A stretch of 64,000 nucleotides of DNA from Paraglaciecola hydrolytica (GCF_001565895.1 NZ_LSNE01000003.1:1036380-1100379), one strand, 5' to 3'; shown: positions 46,713-55,351, counted from the first letter of the stretch. Notes: generated by a model not told the origin, from the sequence alone. Made by a program: numbers and translations.

Positions 46713-48038
46713 TTGTCTATCCGCCGCTACCTGACTCTTATACTCATTTCGGTTATTACCCTAGTGACCTTTGCCTCGGCAATTCAAGGTTATCGTAGCA
46801 GTATGCTCAAGGCTGCCACGGTGTTTGACGATGAACTGTATGCTTTGGCTCTAGTTTTGTCGGCCACGGTATCGACAGTTCAACCTGCTCTTAGCTTCGA
46901 TGAGACGGCGTTTACCTATCAAGTTTGGCAAGATGAACAATTACTCTTAAGTTCCAATGCCCGTTTAACTTCACCCATAGCGGCATTTCAGCAGGGTTTT
47001 AGTGAAAGTAATTTTTTAGCCCAGCGCTGGCGCACTTACAGCCTTTGGTTAACAGAGCAACAACGCTGGCTTATTGTTGCCCAGCCTCTTAATCGACGTT
47101 TTGAACTGGCAGAAAGCGTGATTTTGGCCGCTGTGACCCCGCTTATTTTGTCTATAGGGGTACTGGCTGTGCTGACTTTTTGGATCATCAGTGCCGGTTT
47201 AAAACCACTAAATTTATTATCTGAAGCACTACAAGAAAAAAAGGCCGATGACTTACGTCCTCTCCCTGCCGTGCCTCAGGCGGCAGAATTGGTGCCGGTT
47301 GTGGATACGCTAAATCAACTGTTTGAGCGTTTAGATGGCGCATTTATGCGCGAAAAACGTTTTGCGGCTGATGCCGCCCACGAACTTCGAACGCCACTGA
47401 GTGTATTAAAAATTAACGCGCATAATTTAGCGCTGGAATTAAAACACGATAGCCAAGCCCAATGTAACATGGACTTTTTACAGCAAGGCATAGAGCGCAT
47501 GAGCCACGTTGTTGAGCAGATTTTATTATTAAACCACACCAACCCTGAGCAGTACCGCGGCAATTTTGTCAGTTTGGATCTCAATGCATTGTGCCAAACG
47601 GTGATTGCGTCGATTTACCCACAAATTGCTCAAAAACAACAAGAAATTGAACTGCTTGGGGGGACCGAAGCTATTGTTGGTGATGAGTTTGCACTTGGCA
47701 TATTGCTGCAAAATCTTATTTCAAATGCCAGCAAATATACGCCTGCGGCGGGGTTAATCAGAGTCACTTTAGCTACTCAGCAAAACACACCTGTAGTGCG
47801 GATTGAGGATTCGGGCCCAGGTATGGAGCCAGCAGAATATGAACGTGTGTTTGAGCGTTTTTATCGCATTGGCGGTGACAGGCATGCCAGCAATGTTGCT
47901 GGTTGTGGTTTGGGATTAGCCATCGCCAAACATATTGCTCAATTACATAAGGCGCAGTTGCAACTGAGTCACTCTGCAGACCTAGGTGGTTTAGCAGTGG
48001 ATATACTCTTTGCAGCTCGGGGCAATACTCATGTTTAG
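46713..48038 (+). CDS. sensor histidine kinase (QseC/PmrB-like)
   Basis: A 441-residue membrane kinase. Start is TTG 46713, 3 bases after the response regulator stop. It has two membrane helices (about 7-25 and 137-160) around a 110-residue periplasmic sensor, a short linker, HisKA with H223 (AADAAHELRTPLS) and HATPase with NLISNASKY, EDSGPG and GCGLGLAIAK. The periplasmic domain has no metal-binding cluster that I can see. Stop overlaps the cupredoxin gene by 8 bases. Confidence 0.9.
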   Translation: MSIRRYLTLILISVITLVTFASAIQGYRSSMLKAATVFDDELYALALVLSATVSTVQPALSFDETAFTYQVWQDEQLLLSSNARLTSPIAAFQQGFSESNFLAQRWRTYSLWLTEQQRWLIVAQPLNRRFELAESVILAAVTPLILSIGVLAVLTFWIISAGLKPLNLLSEALQEKKADDLRPLPAVPQAAELVPVVDTLNQLFERLDGAFMREKRFAADAAHELRTPLSVLKINAHNLALELKHDSQAQCNMDFLQQGIERMSHVVEQILLLNHTNPEQYRGNFVSLDLNALCQTVIASIYPQIAQKQQEIELLGGTEAIVGDEFALGILLQNLISNASKYTPAAGLIRVTLATQQNTPVVRIEDSGPGMEPAEYERVFERFYRIGGDRHASNVAGCGLGLAIAKHIAQLHKAQLQLSHSADLGGLAVDILFAARGNTHV

Positions 48039-48381
48039 ATTGTTTATCAGCTTGCTGCTTGCTTTTTTCAGCTCTTCGCTGTGGGCGATTAGCGAATATC
48101 ATCTGGAAATTAAAGATCATTTGTTTTTTCCTTCACGTATTACTATTCCCGCTGGTCAAAAAGTAAAACTGATAATCCATAATTTAGATGAAACACCTGA
48201 GGAGTTTGAAAGTTTTAGTTTAAACCGTGAAAAAGTGATTTTTGCTCAAAGCCAAGCGGTTATTTTTATTGGTCCTTTAAAACCGGGCGAATACGAGTTT
48301 GTTGGAGAATATAATCCTAATTCCGCCCGTGGCTCTGTGGTGGTTATTTTAGAAAAGGCGGGAGACGGCAATGTTGATTAA
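48031..48381 (+). CDS. cupredoxin-domain periplasmic protein
   Basis: A 116-residue exported protein from ATG 48031, which follows GGGGCAATACTC. An in-frame TTG at 48010 would put residues before the signal peptide MFRLFISLLLAFFSSSLWA. The fold is the Cupredoxin_1 group linked to iron permeases, seen in PSRITIPAGQKVKLIIHN, PEEFESFSLNREKVI and GPLKPGEYEFVGEYNP. The usual His in EFHP is replaced by Asn here (EYNP, N95). It overlaps both the kinase and the permease genes, so translation is coupled. Confidence 0.82.
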   Translation: MFRLFISLLLAFFSSSLWAISEYHLEIKDHLFFPSRITIPAGQKVKLIIHNLDETPEEFESFSLNREKVIFAQSQAVIFIGPLKPGEYEFVGEYNPNSARGSVVVILEKAGDGNVD

Positions 48382-49147
48382 TACCGTCATCTTGTTTTTG
48401 CGTGATGCTTTGCCGATCTTTGTGCTTCTGGGTTTAGTGTTGGCGCAGGTGCGTATAAGTTTCAATATGCTGTGCACGGCATTGATTAGTGGACTTTTAC
48501 TGGCCTTGGTTTTTATCCGTCAAGTGGATAGTTTAGGCTCGATGTTTGAAGGTGCAGGTATCGAGATAAGTTTATGGCTATTAAATGTTGCTCTCTACTT
48601 TGTGGTGCTAATGCTGGGCCATTCGCTGGTAAAAACCAATAAGGCTTTCTGTAAACCCCAATGGCTGGCATTGGCTTTGATCGTTCTCATCATTATTGCC
48701 AAAGGCAGTAACTTTTTATTGTATTTTGATGGTTATCTTAATCAAGCCAATGCTCTGCAATCGATGTTTTTAGGGATCTTACTTGGTGCAGGCATTTGTT
48801 TGAGTCTGGCCGTATTGTTATTCTTTTTTGTCACGGCGCTGCGCTCTCGTTTTGGCTGGTCAGCGCCACTGTTAGTGTTATTGATTTTTGCCTCAGGGCA
48901 ATTGATCAACGCTTTGAATCTGTTGGTGCAAGTTGATTTACTGCCTACATCATCGGTTGTATGGGATAGCCAATGGTTGATTGATGATGAATCTGAATAT
49001 GGGCATTTATTAAATGTGCTCATTGGTTATGTCGCCACCCCATCAAGGATACAAGTAGCCATTTATCTAGCTGCGATTGTGCTGCCTTGGTTTTATTACC
49101 AAAAACTCAAGGGGTTTTCTCATTTTTCAAGAGGTAATACTCTGTGA
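48371..49147 (+). CDS. FTR1-like permease with degenerate REXXE motifs
   Basis: A 258-residue membrane protein with about seven helices in the plan of the FTR1/EfeU iron permease family. The C-terminal helix has VWDSQWLIDDESEYGHLLNVLIGYVATPS (positions 197-225), and G61-x-G-I-E65 fits the loop near helix 3. The first REXXE motif is replaced by RDALP (11-15), and the second region is AKGSNFLLYF (110-119), so neither has the Glu pair that binds Fe. It may transport another ion or act in signalling. Coupled to its neighbours. Confidence 0.78.
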   Translation: MLINTVILFLRDALPIFVLLGLVLAQVRISFNMLCTALISGLLLALVFIRQVDSLGSMFEGAGIEISLWLLNVALYFVVLMLGHSLVKTNKAFCKPQWLALALIVLIIIAKGSNFLLYFDGYLNQANALQSMFLGILLGAGICLSLAVLLFFFVTALRSRFGWSAPLLVLLIFASGQLINALNLLVQVDLLPTSSVVWDSQWLIDDESEYGHLLNVLIGYVATPSRIQVAIYLAAIVLPWFYYQKLKGFSHFSRGNTL

Positions 49148-49851
49148 ACATTTTACGTTTAATTTTTATACTTGGGCTGAGTTTATTAGGCTTTGCCGAG
49201 CAAGTTTGGGCTGACGGTAATCCCGTCGATAAGGTTTATCATCCGCGGGTAGTAGCGAATGAGCGTAAGTTTGAATGGCGCTTTGCATCCCGGCAAACGA
49301 GTGAAGAAAATGTCCTAGCGCAGCGTTTTGCCTATGGACAGGCTTTGACTGAATATCTCATAGTCGAGGCCTATATTAGTGGCGAGCGTGACGAAACTGA
49401 CGATTATGGTTTGCAGGGTTATGAGTTAGAAGCGCGTTATATGTTGACCGAACAAGGGCAGTACTGGGCAGATTGGGGAGTGTTAGTTGAATTTGAAAAA
49501 CAGCATGATGAGGGCAATTACGAAATTACCACCGGACTCCTATTTGAAAAAGAGTTTACTCATACCAGTTTAACCATGAATGCCTTATTGGTATATGAGT
49601 GGGGAGATAGCATAGATAAAGAGTACGAAACGGAATTCAGATTACAATATCGCTATCGTTTTATGCCTGAGGTTCAGCCTGCAATCGAGATTTATACCGG
49701 CGAAGATTTTGTCGGTATTGGTCCTGCCTTTATGGGCGTGCACCGCTATGAGGGGATCAAACAATTAAAATGGGAACTGGCCTTTATCTCTGGGTTAAAC
49801 GGAAAAGGTAAAGATCACACTCTGCGTTTTGCTTTAGAATATGATTTTTAA
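49144..49851 (+). CDS. small outer-membrane beta-barrel protein of the permease cluster
   Basis: A 235-residue protein with signal peptide to about residue 23, then alternating beta strands (KFEWRFASRQT, LIVEAYISGERD, YELEARYML, LTMNALLVYEWG) and a C-terminal Phe (LRFALEYDF) typical of outer-membrane barrels. It starts at GTG 49144, overlapping the permease stop (GTGA), so it belongs to the same operon and could supply a pore for the substrate. Family not recognised. Confidence 0.75.
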   Translation: MNILRLIFILGLSLLGFAEQVWADGNPVDKVYHPRVVANERKFEWRFASRQTSEENVLAQRFAYGQALTEYLIVEAYISGERDETDDYGLQGYELEARYMLTEQGQYWADWGVLVEFEKQHDEGNYEITTGLLFEKEFTHTSLTMNALLVYEWGDSIDKEYETEFRLQYRYRFMPEVQPAIEIYTGEDFVGIGPAFMGVHRYEGIKQLKWELAFISGLNGKGKDHTLRFALEYDF

Positions 49852-50016
49852 CGATGGTGTGTGAGTGCTGGGCAATAAACTTGCCATTTAACTTAACTTC
49901 AAGTAGTTTTACATAAGTGGCGTTTTTTAAGATTACATAAGCCTTAAGTTATTAAACTAGCCATGAATAAACAAAAAACGAAGTTTATATGCACCTAGCA
50001 AATTAAGGGAAATAGC

Positions 50017-50427
50017 ATGAAAAAATCAATTGTTCTATTCACAGTGTTAATCACTAGTGCCGCCAGTGCGACCGCACACACGCTGACTTTAGCTGAAAAA
50101 AATAAAAGCTATGCAGAATTTGTACAAGCAGAAAAGCTTAGTGACATTGATAATATACGCAGTTTTAGGTACACAGGTTGGAAAGCTCTTTCTGACGATT
50201 ACCTAGTAATCACCAATACTAAAAAAGAAGATTACTTGATTGAGTTCAAATCAAGATGTTTAGGCTTGAGCAAAGCAAAAGCTGTCAAACTAAATCGTTT
50301 TTCAGACTCAAGCCTAAGCAGCCAATACGATACTGTATCTGTTGTTGGACCAGCAGCTGAAACCTGTCGAATTGAGTCAATTTATCCTATCAGTGCCGAG
50401 CAATCTCTTACCTTATCTAAGGTATAA
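50017..50427 (+). CDS. small secreted DUF6491-like protein
   Basis: A 136-residue protein with signal peptide cleaved near ASATA. The mature part has IDNIRSFRYTGWKALSDDYL, TKKEDYLIEFKSRCLGL and ETCRIESIYPIS, which fits the small DUF6491 group with two conserved cysteines (SRCLGL and ETCRI) likely forming a disulfide. Function unknown. It stands alone. Confidence 0.68.
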   Translation: MKKSIVLFTVLITSAASATAHTLTLAEKNKSYAEFVQAEKLSDIDNIRSFRYTGWKALSDDYLVITNTKKEDYLIEFKSRCLGLSKAKAVKLNRFSDSSLSSQYDTVSVVGPAAETCRIESIYPISAEQSLTLSKV

Positions 50428-50537
50428 ATTGGTTTTTAAATACAGCATTTTTTTGTGAGTAAAGCTGCTGTACTACCCACAAAACAGTAAGTTGGTTAAA
50501 CTGCAGCTCTCCAACTAACTGTATTTAAGAGAACAAG

Positions 50538-50813
50538 ATGAAAGCCTGTGCTTGCCACATCTTAGTAAAAACCCAAAGTGAAGCAGAAAAAATTAAAGCT
50601 TTGATAGATAAAGGCGGAAATTTTCAGCAACTAGCCAAAAAATATTCCTTGTGTCCTTCAGGTAAAAAAGGCGGTGATTTAGGTGAGTTTAGACCAGGAC
50701 AAATGGTCAAGGCCTTTGATAATGTGGTCTTTAAAAAGCCAATATTGGAAGTGCATGGGCCAGTTAAGACCCAGTTTGGTTTTCACCTGATAAAAACCTT
50801 ATATCGCAATTAG
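50538..50813 (+). CDS. ppiC: parvulin peptidyl-prolyl isomerase PpiC
   Basis: A 91-residue protein without a signal peptide, the size of E. coli PpiC (93). Parvulin motifs: [33 protein letters not shown] and [12 protein letters not shown]. It catalyses cis-trans isomerisation of X-Pro bonds in the cytoplasm. The start is supported by AAGAGAACAAG upstream. It is alone. Confidence 0.93.
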   Translation: MKACACHILVKTQSEAEKIKALIDKGGNFQQLAKKYSLCPSGKKGGDLGEFRPGQMVKAFDNVVFKKPILEVHGPVKTQFGFHLIKTLYRN

Positions 50814-50911
50814 AATAAGTAAATTTTAACTAGTCAGGCCGCTGAATTTACATTTTAATTACTCCTCGTTTACAAGTTGAATGTAATGTTGTGCGGGCTG
50901 AGGAAAGTTAA

Positions 50912-52852
50912 ATGTTGTTACAGCGTTTTAGATTATGTGTATTTGTTGGTTTTAGTATGGTTTTTTTATCATCCTGTGGTAGTTCTGGTGGGCAAGCTGC
51001 AACACCGGTAATACCGCGACCGCCATCTGTGCCAACGCCTCCACCTGCTCCAACACCACCCACTACACCAGTGAATAGTGATATTCCAAGTGGTGGCGAT
51101 CTGGTAGTTACAAGCAGTGAAGCCTTAAACCCCGTCACACATCTTGGTAATGCGAATAACCCTGCCGCAAAAGTCACTGTGGTGGCGGCAACTCATGAGC
51201 ATTTTAGTCAAGCATTGAAAGTAGAAGTGCTAAACCCAGGTGGTGAGTTTTGGGATGGTCAAATTCTGATCCCCTTAAATAAAGCGGTGGCAAAAGATGA
51301 TGTGATGTTGGTGCATTTGTATTTTCGTACTACCAAAACTCTATCCGAAACCGGTAGCGGTTTTACCACGGTGTTTATGGAAGGCCCTGCACCTGATTAC
51401 ACTAAGTATATGGTCAGAGAAATTATCAGCGATAGCGAATGGCAAGAATACCTCATCCCAGTACAAATTGGCCAAGCCTTCGCCAAAGGTGGTATACATT
51501 TAAAGTTTGGCCTAGGCGCAGGTGATAAGGCACAGACTTATGAAATTGGCGGCATCGAGTTATATAACTATGGTGCATCCAAAGAATTGTCGAGTTTGCC
51601 CAAAACTGAATTAAGTTACGAAGGTCGTGCACTCGATGCAGCTTGGCGCGCAGATGCGTTAGAAAGAATTGAAACCCATCGTAAAGGGGATTTTAATTTA
51701 ATCGTCAAAAATAGTGAGGGCCAACTTGTAGCTAATGCTGATGTTAAGCTTGAGTTTGTACGTCATGCCTATCACTTTGGTTCTGTTATCGCTGCTGGAA
51801 AATTATTAGAATCATCAGATGACGGCGATAAATATCGTCAAACCCTACTTAAGTACTTTAATCAGTCTGGTACTGAAAATGACTTAAAATGGGCGCCTTG
51901 GGCGGGTGAATGGGGCTCGTCATTTAACCAGCAACAAACACTTGAAGCATTGACGTGGCTTAAAGATAATCAATTTTATACTCGTGGTCACGTATTGGTG
52001 TGGCCCTCAAAACGCAACTTACCTAATTTAATGCAAGAGTATTTGCCAGAAGATTTCAGTCAAGCGGATCCGGCGGCTAAACAAGTTGTACTGGATCATA
52101 TTGACGACATCACCCAAAAAACCAGTCAGTATTTGGATGAGTGGGATGTGTTAAATGAGCCTTTTGATAACCATTATTTGATGGACGCCTTTGGACAGCC
52201 AGTAATGTTAGATTGGTTTAATCAGGCACGTATTAACCTGCCAGAACACGGCTTGTTTATTAACGATTATTCAATTTTATCTGGTGGTGGACGCAATGCA
52301 CCTCATCAACAACATTATGAGGATACTATTCGTTATTTAGTCGACAATAATGCCCCAATTACCGGCATTGGCTTGCAAAGTCATTTTGGTGAAAACCTGA
52401 CGCCAATGAACACCTTGTACAACTTGCTTGATCGTTACCATAGTGCTTTTCCTGAACTTGCCATTCGCGCGACGGAATTTGATATCAATACCAAAGATGA
52501 ACAGTTACAGGCCGACTATACCCGTGATTTCCTTATTTTATTTTTTAGTCACCCTGCTACTGTCGGTGTGCAGCTTTGGGGCTTTTGGGCGGGCCAACAC
52601 TGGTTGCCTGAAGCGGCGATGTTTACTCAAGACTGGCAGGTAAAACCCAATGCAGAGGCTTGGTATCAATTGATCTATCAACAGTGGTGGAATAATTTTA
52701 GTGGTACAACAAATGACGCCGGCACGTTTGCTGAGCGCGGATTTTATGGTGATTATCAAGTTACCGTAACAGTGGGTGAAACCAGCAAAATGTTTGATAT
52801 TACTGTGACAAAAGGACAAATAGCTAATTTTGAACTGGTAATGGATCACTAG
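50912..52852 (+). CDS. GH10 endo-1,4-beta-xylanase lipoprotein
   Basis: A 646-residue lipoprotein with lipobox LSSC (C22) and a Pro/Thr linker (30-55). A carbohydrate-binding-like beta-sandwich (about 65-220) precedes the GH10 barrel (about 280-620). The acid/base Glu is E416 in DVLNEPFD and the nucleophile Glu is E522 in RATEFDINTK. HVLVWPSK is the substrate-binding loop. A short C-terminal beta domain follows (from AERGFYGDYQVTVTV). It likely cuts xylan at the cell surface. No xylan utilisation genes are adjacent. Confidence 0.92.
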   Translation: MLLQRFRLCVFVGFSMVFLSSCGSSGGQAATPVIPRPPSVPTPPPAPTPPTTPVNSDIPSGGDLVVTSSEALNPVTHLGNANNPAAKVTVVAATHEHFSQALKVEVLNPGGEFWDGQILIPLNKAVAKDDVMLVHLYFRTTKTLSETGSGFTTVFMEGPAPDYTKYMVREIISDSEWQEYLIPVQIGQAFAKGGIHLKFGLGAGDKAQTYEIGGIELYNYGASKELSSLPKTELSYEGRALDAAWRADALERIETHRKGDFNLIVKNSEGQLVANADVKLEFVRHAYHFGSVIAAGKLLESSDDGDKYRQTLLKYFNQSGTENDLKWAPWAGEWGSSFNQQQTLEALTWLKDNQFYTRGHVLVWPSKRNLPNLMQEYLPEDFSQADPAAKQVVLDHIDDITQKTSQYLDEWDVLNEPFDNHYLMDAFGQPVMLDWFNQARINLPEHGLFINDYSILSGGGRNAPHQQHYEDTIRYLVDNNAPITGIGLQSHFGENLTPMNTLYNLLDRYHSAFPELAIRATEFDINTKDEQLQADYTRDFLILFFSHPATVGVQLWGFWAGQHWLPEAAMFTQDWQVKPNAEAWYQLIYQQWWNNFSGTTNDAGTFAERGFYGDYQVTVTVGETSKMFDITVTKGQIANFELVMDH

Positions 52853-52872
52853 GTTTTAATCCATAACATTGA

Positions 52873-53781
52873 TTAGCGATAACACCAAAACTGTAGGTTT
52901 TGCTCTTGTAAAAAGGCTTCAGCTTGTTGGCCATGCAATAAAGCCAGTGTGGCCAACAAACCTGCTTGAATACAGTGGGGAGCGGCAACGGTAACTGAGC
53001 GTGGGGCATTCATGATCGGATAGCCAGTTTTAGGGTTAAGGATATGGCTATAACGTACACCATCTTTGATTAAGAAACGTCGAGCATCGCCACTGGTTGC
53101 CAATCCGCCATTTTTAATTTTAAGGATCTTAATTGCTGCTTTTTCATCAGCCAGACTTTCAATACCGATATGCCAATCTTGCTGGTTTTTTCTGGGTTGA
53201 GTCACTTGTATGTCACCACCAAAATTAACCACTATTGAGGTATCAGGTGCTTTAAGCTGACAAAGTTTAGCCACACAATCCACTGCGTACTCTTTGCCTA
53301 TACCGCCTAAATCCAATTCCATGCCCTTGGGCATTTGTATGGTTTTATGATCAAACCGCACTTTAGACCAGCCAATTAAGGGCAGTAGCTTATTAACCGC
53401 TTGCGTAGAGGGTATACGTTCAGAGCCATCAAAAAGCCAAGCCTGACGCAATATACCAGAGCTCAAATCAAACATGCCGTCACTTAACTCATAACAAGTT
53501 TGCGCAAAGCTTAATAGTCGATACGTTTCGTCATCAATAACCACAGGGCTGCCGATGGCGTGATTGATTTGGTAAAGAAGATTATCCTTTTGATAGCGAC
53601 TGAATTTATGTTCGATGCGTTTACTTTCTTGCCACGCCAACAAAGTAAGCTGTTGAGCTAGCTCGTGATCTTGAGTTTCAATTAATAATTCACAGGGGCT
53701 GGCCATAGCCGTAAAACGACCACAGTAGTGGTCGTTTTTGGCTTCTATGCTAAAGGCGTTTATTGTGTTGTTGGCTAACAA
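52873..53781 (-). CDS. apbE: ApbE-type FAD:protein FMN transferase
   Basis: A 302-residue ApbE family protein, which attaches FMN to Thr or Ser of target proteins. It has AMASPCELLIE, ELSDGMFDLSSGI, the flavin-site DLGGIGKEYAVD (157-168), LATSGDARRF and SHILNPKTGYPI. Two oddities: no signal peptide is visible and the gene has only 48 bases before it, and the usual metal-site Asp of the DAxAT motif appears as G274 (AGLLAT), although T278 is kept. It is the last gene of the TlpA-DUF4266-DUF3570 cluster. Confidence 0.88.
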   Translation of the reverse strand: MLANNTINAFSIEAKNDHYCGRFTAMASPCELLIETQDHELAQQLTLLAWQESKRIEHKFSRYQKDNLLYQINHAIGSPVVIDDETYRLLSFAQTCYELSDGMFDLSSGILRQAWLFDGSERIPSTQAVNKLLPLIGWSKVRFDHKTIQMPKGMELDLGGIGKEYAVDCVAKLCQLKAPDTSIVVNFGGDIQVTQPRKNQQDWHIGIESLADEKAAIKILKIKNGGLATSGDARRFLIKDGVRYSHILNPKTGYPIMNAPRSVTVAAPHCIQAGLLATLALLHGQQAEAFLQEQNLQFWCYR

Positions 53782-53829
53782 ACTACTTCCTGTCGATTAA
53801 GCGTGGGTAATGGAGCAAGATAAACCAGC

Positions 53830-55131
53830 TTAAAAGCGATAGCTAACTTGTGCAATTACTGCTTTAACGGTGGGATATAGTTCCATGTCTTGCAAAACAC
53901 CCGGTTCATCAAATCCTGCATTTTTTGGACTTTGTTGATAATACTCAAGTCTAAAAGACAGTTCATCACCATTGTCCAATTCCATGCCGTATTTTAAGCC
54001 TAGGGTATAGGCGGTCATTTCTCCCAGTCGATAGTCTGCGCTAGCAAACTCGGGCAGCGTTTCGCCTTCCTGCATAAAAGGCTGAAAGAACTCTGCCGCT
54101 GCTTGTTGGTAGTAACGAAAATGTGGCTGAATATAGGTGGTGTCCGACAGATTAATGCGTAAACGTGAATCTATGGTATGTGAATCTATTTTCCAATCAT
54201 CAGTGGCAAAACGATAGGAAATATCCGCCACACCAAAATCCATGGCATATTTTGTCTGCCAGTAAAAACTATGGCGAGTACGCGTATCGGGTCTGTTTTC
54301 GTAAACTAAACTTTGGGTTAAACCTTGTTCATCCACTACAGATAAATATTTAAAGGGATCGTTGGTATAACCGTCTACCGTGGATAAACCATAATTAAAC
54401 TGCATTAATAGTCGGCGATTAATGACTTGGGTCAGCCCCAGCATTACATCAAGGGTATTTTTGCTATCTGAGTCTGTTGCCCGCGTGCTGTTGTAATTAT
54501 CTTCGAATTCAGTGCTGTCTTCTTGCTCAGGATTGGGGTTAAATGCCACCGTAGCAAGTGCAAGAGGAATACCTCCTTCAGGTTTTATGGTGTCTAAGGC
54601 ATAAGACAAGCCGAGTGACAGAGTGGTATTTTTCTGATTTAAGTCATAAGCCAATGAGCCATTTAGCGCAAAAGACAAATAGTCATATTCATTAGAAAAC
54701 TGTAGTCCACCACTAGCACGTAAATCCTGCGCAATAGGCTGAGTCCACTGGGCGTTGAGCTGTAACCTAGTATCATGAAAGGTATCATCCAAGGGCGTTT
54801 CACCAGCGGCAATCTCATAGTTGCCATTACCTGAAGGGCGGGTAAAGGTTTGCGCTGTAGGTTGTGCTACTGCCCCTGTCGCTGACGCGCCAGTCAAACC
54901 ATCTATGGTAAGTTTGCCACTAAAAATATGTTCGTCACCAAAGTCTTTTGTGGCGGCAATCACACCCTCAACCGCCGTCACGCGATCGGTTTCACCGTAA
55001 TACATTAGCGCAGTATCAAATTTCCATAACTCAGTATTCTCTTCTGCTTGTGCCGCTGTGACTCCTAATAGTGCACAAGTAGCTGTTGCAAGTACCGCAC
55101 TGATATTGATTGGTTTATGACTTAATTGCAT
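53830..55131 (-). CDS. DUF3570 outer-membrane barrel with flavinylation-like motif
   Basis: A 433-residue protein from ATG 55131. GGAGG lies 6 bases before that ATG, while the TTG at 55137 overlaps it. Signal peptide to about residue 29 (GVTAAQA). The DUF3570 core is a beta-barrel with strands such as LSLGLSYALD and LSFRLEYYQQSP and ends with VSYRF. Residues 77-83 read DGLTGAS (D77, T80, S83), close to the Dxx(S/T)GA(T/S) motif used by ApbE. It overlaps the DUF4266 gene by 10 bases, so translation is coupled. Function unknown. Confidence 0.85.
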   Translation of the reverse strand: MQLSHKPINISAVLATATCALLGVTAAQAEENTELWKFDTALMYYGETDRVTAVEGVIAATKDFGDEHIFSGKLTIDGLTGASATGAVAQPTAQTFTRPSGNGNYEIAAGETPLDDTFHDTRLQLNAQWTQPIAQDLRASGGLQFSNEYDYLSFALNGSLAYDLNQKNTTLSLGLSYALDTIKPEGGIPLALATVAFNPNPEQEDSTEFEDNYNSTRATDSDSKNTLDVMLGLTQVINRRLLMQFNYGLSTVDGYTNDPFKYLSVVDEQGLTQSLVYENRPDTRTRHSFYWQTKYAMDFGVADISYRFATDDWKIDSHTIDSRLRINLSDTTYIQPHFRYYQQAAAEFFQPFMQEGETLPEFASADYRLGEMTAYTLGLKYGMELDNGDELSFRLEYYQQSPKNAGFDEPGVLQDMELYPTVKAVIAQVSYRF

Positions 55132-55346
55132 CCGCAACCTCCGCCAGCAAAGGCTCTACCACCACTAGTGGCTTCTTTACTGAAATAGATATGATCATCT
55201 AAAGCTAAATCGAGTTTTTCAGCATCTAAGGCCATTTCATCTTTGGCGAGTAAATCTCTCTCCCAAGGTTGTACACCTAAACTGGCGCAACTAGCGAGCT
55301 GAATTAATAATAGTGAGGCAAAGATTTTTACGATTTTTGACTGCAT
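55122..55346 (-). CDS. DUF4266 small lipoprotein with GGCGCN tail
   Basis: A 74-residue lipoprotein with lipobox LASC (C20) and the DUF4266 pattern PWERDLLAKDEMALD, followed by LALDDHIYFSKEAT and the terminal Gly/Cys tail GGGCGCN. The family is always small and linked to DUF3570 proteins. The two C-terminal cysteines may bind a metal or carry a modification. Its last codons (GGA GGT TGC GGA TGC AAT) contain the ribosome site and start of the DUF3570 gene. It lies 5 bases after the TlpA-like gene. Confidence 0.85.
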   Translation of the reverse strand: MQSKIVKIFASLLLIQLASCASLGVQPWERDLLAKDEMALDAEKLDLALDDHIYFSKEATSGGRAFAGGGCGCN

Positions 55347-55351
55347 TTGAT

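Noticed and set aside
50441-50472. TACAGCA / TGCTGTA pair after the DUF6491-like gene as a terminator
   Set aside because: The stem is 7 bp with a large A/T-rich loop and the T-run lies inside the loop, so it is not a proper terminator.
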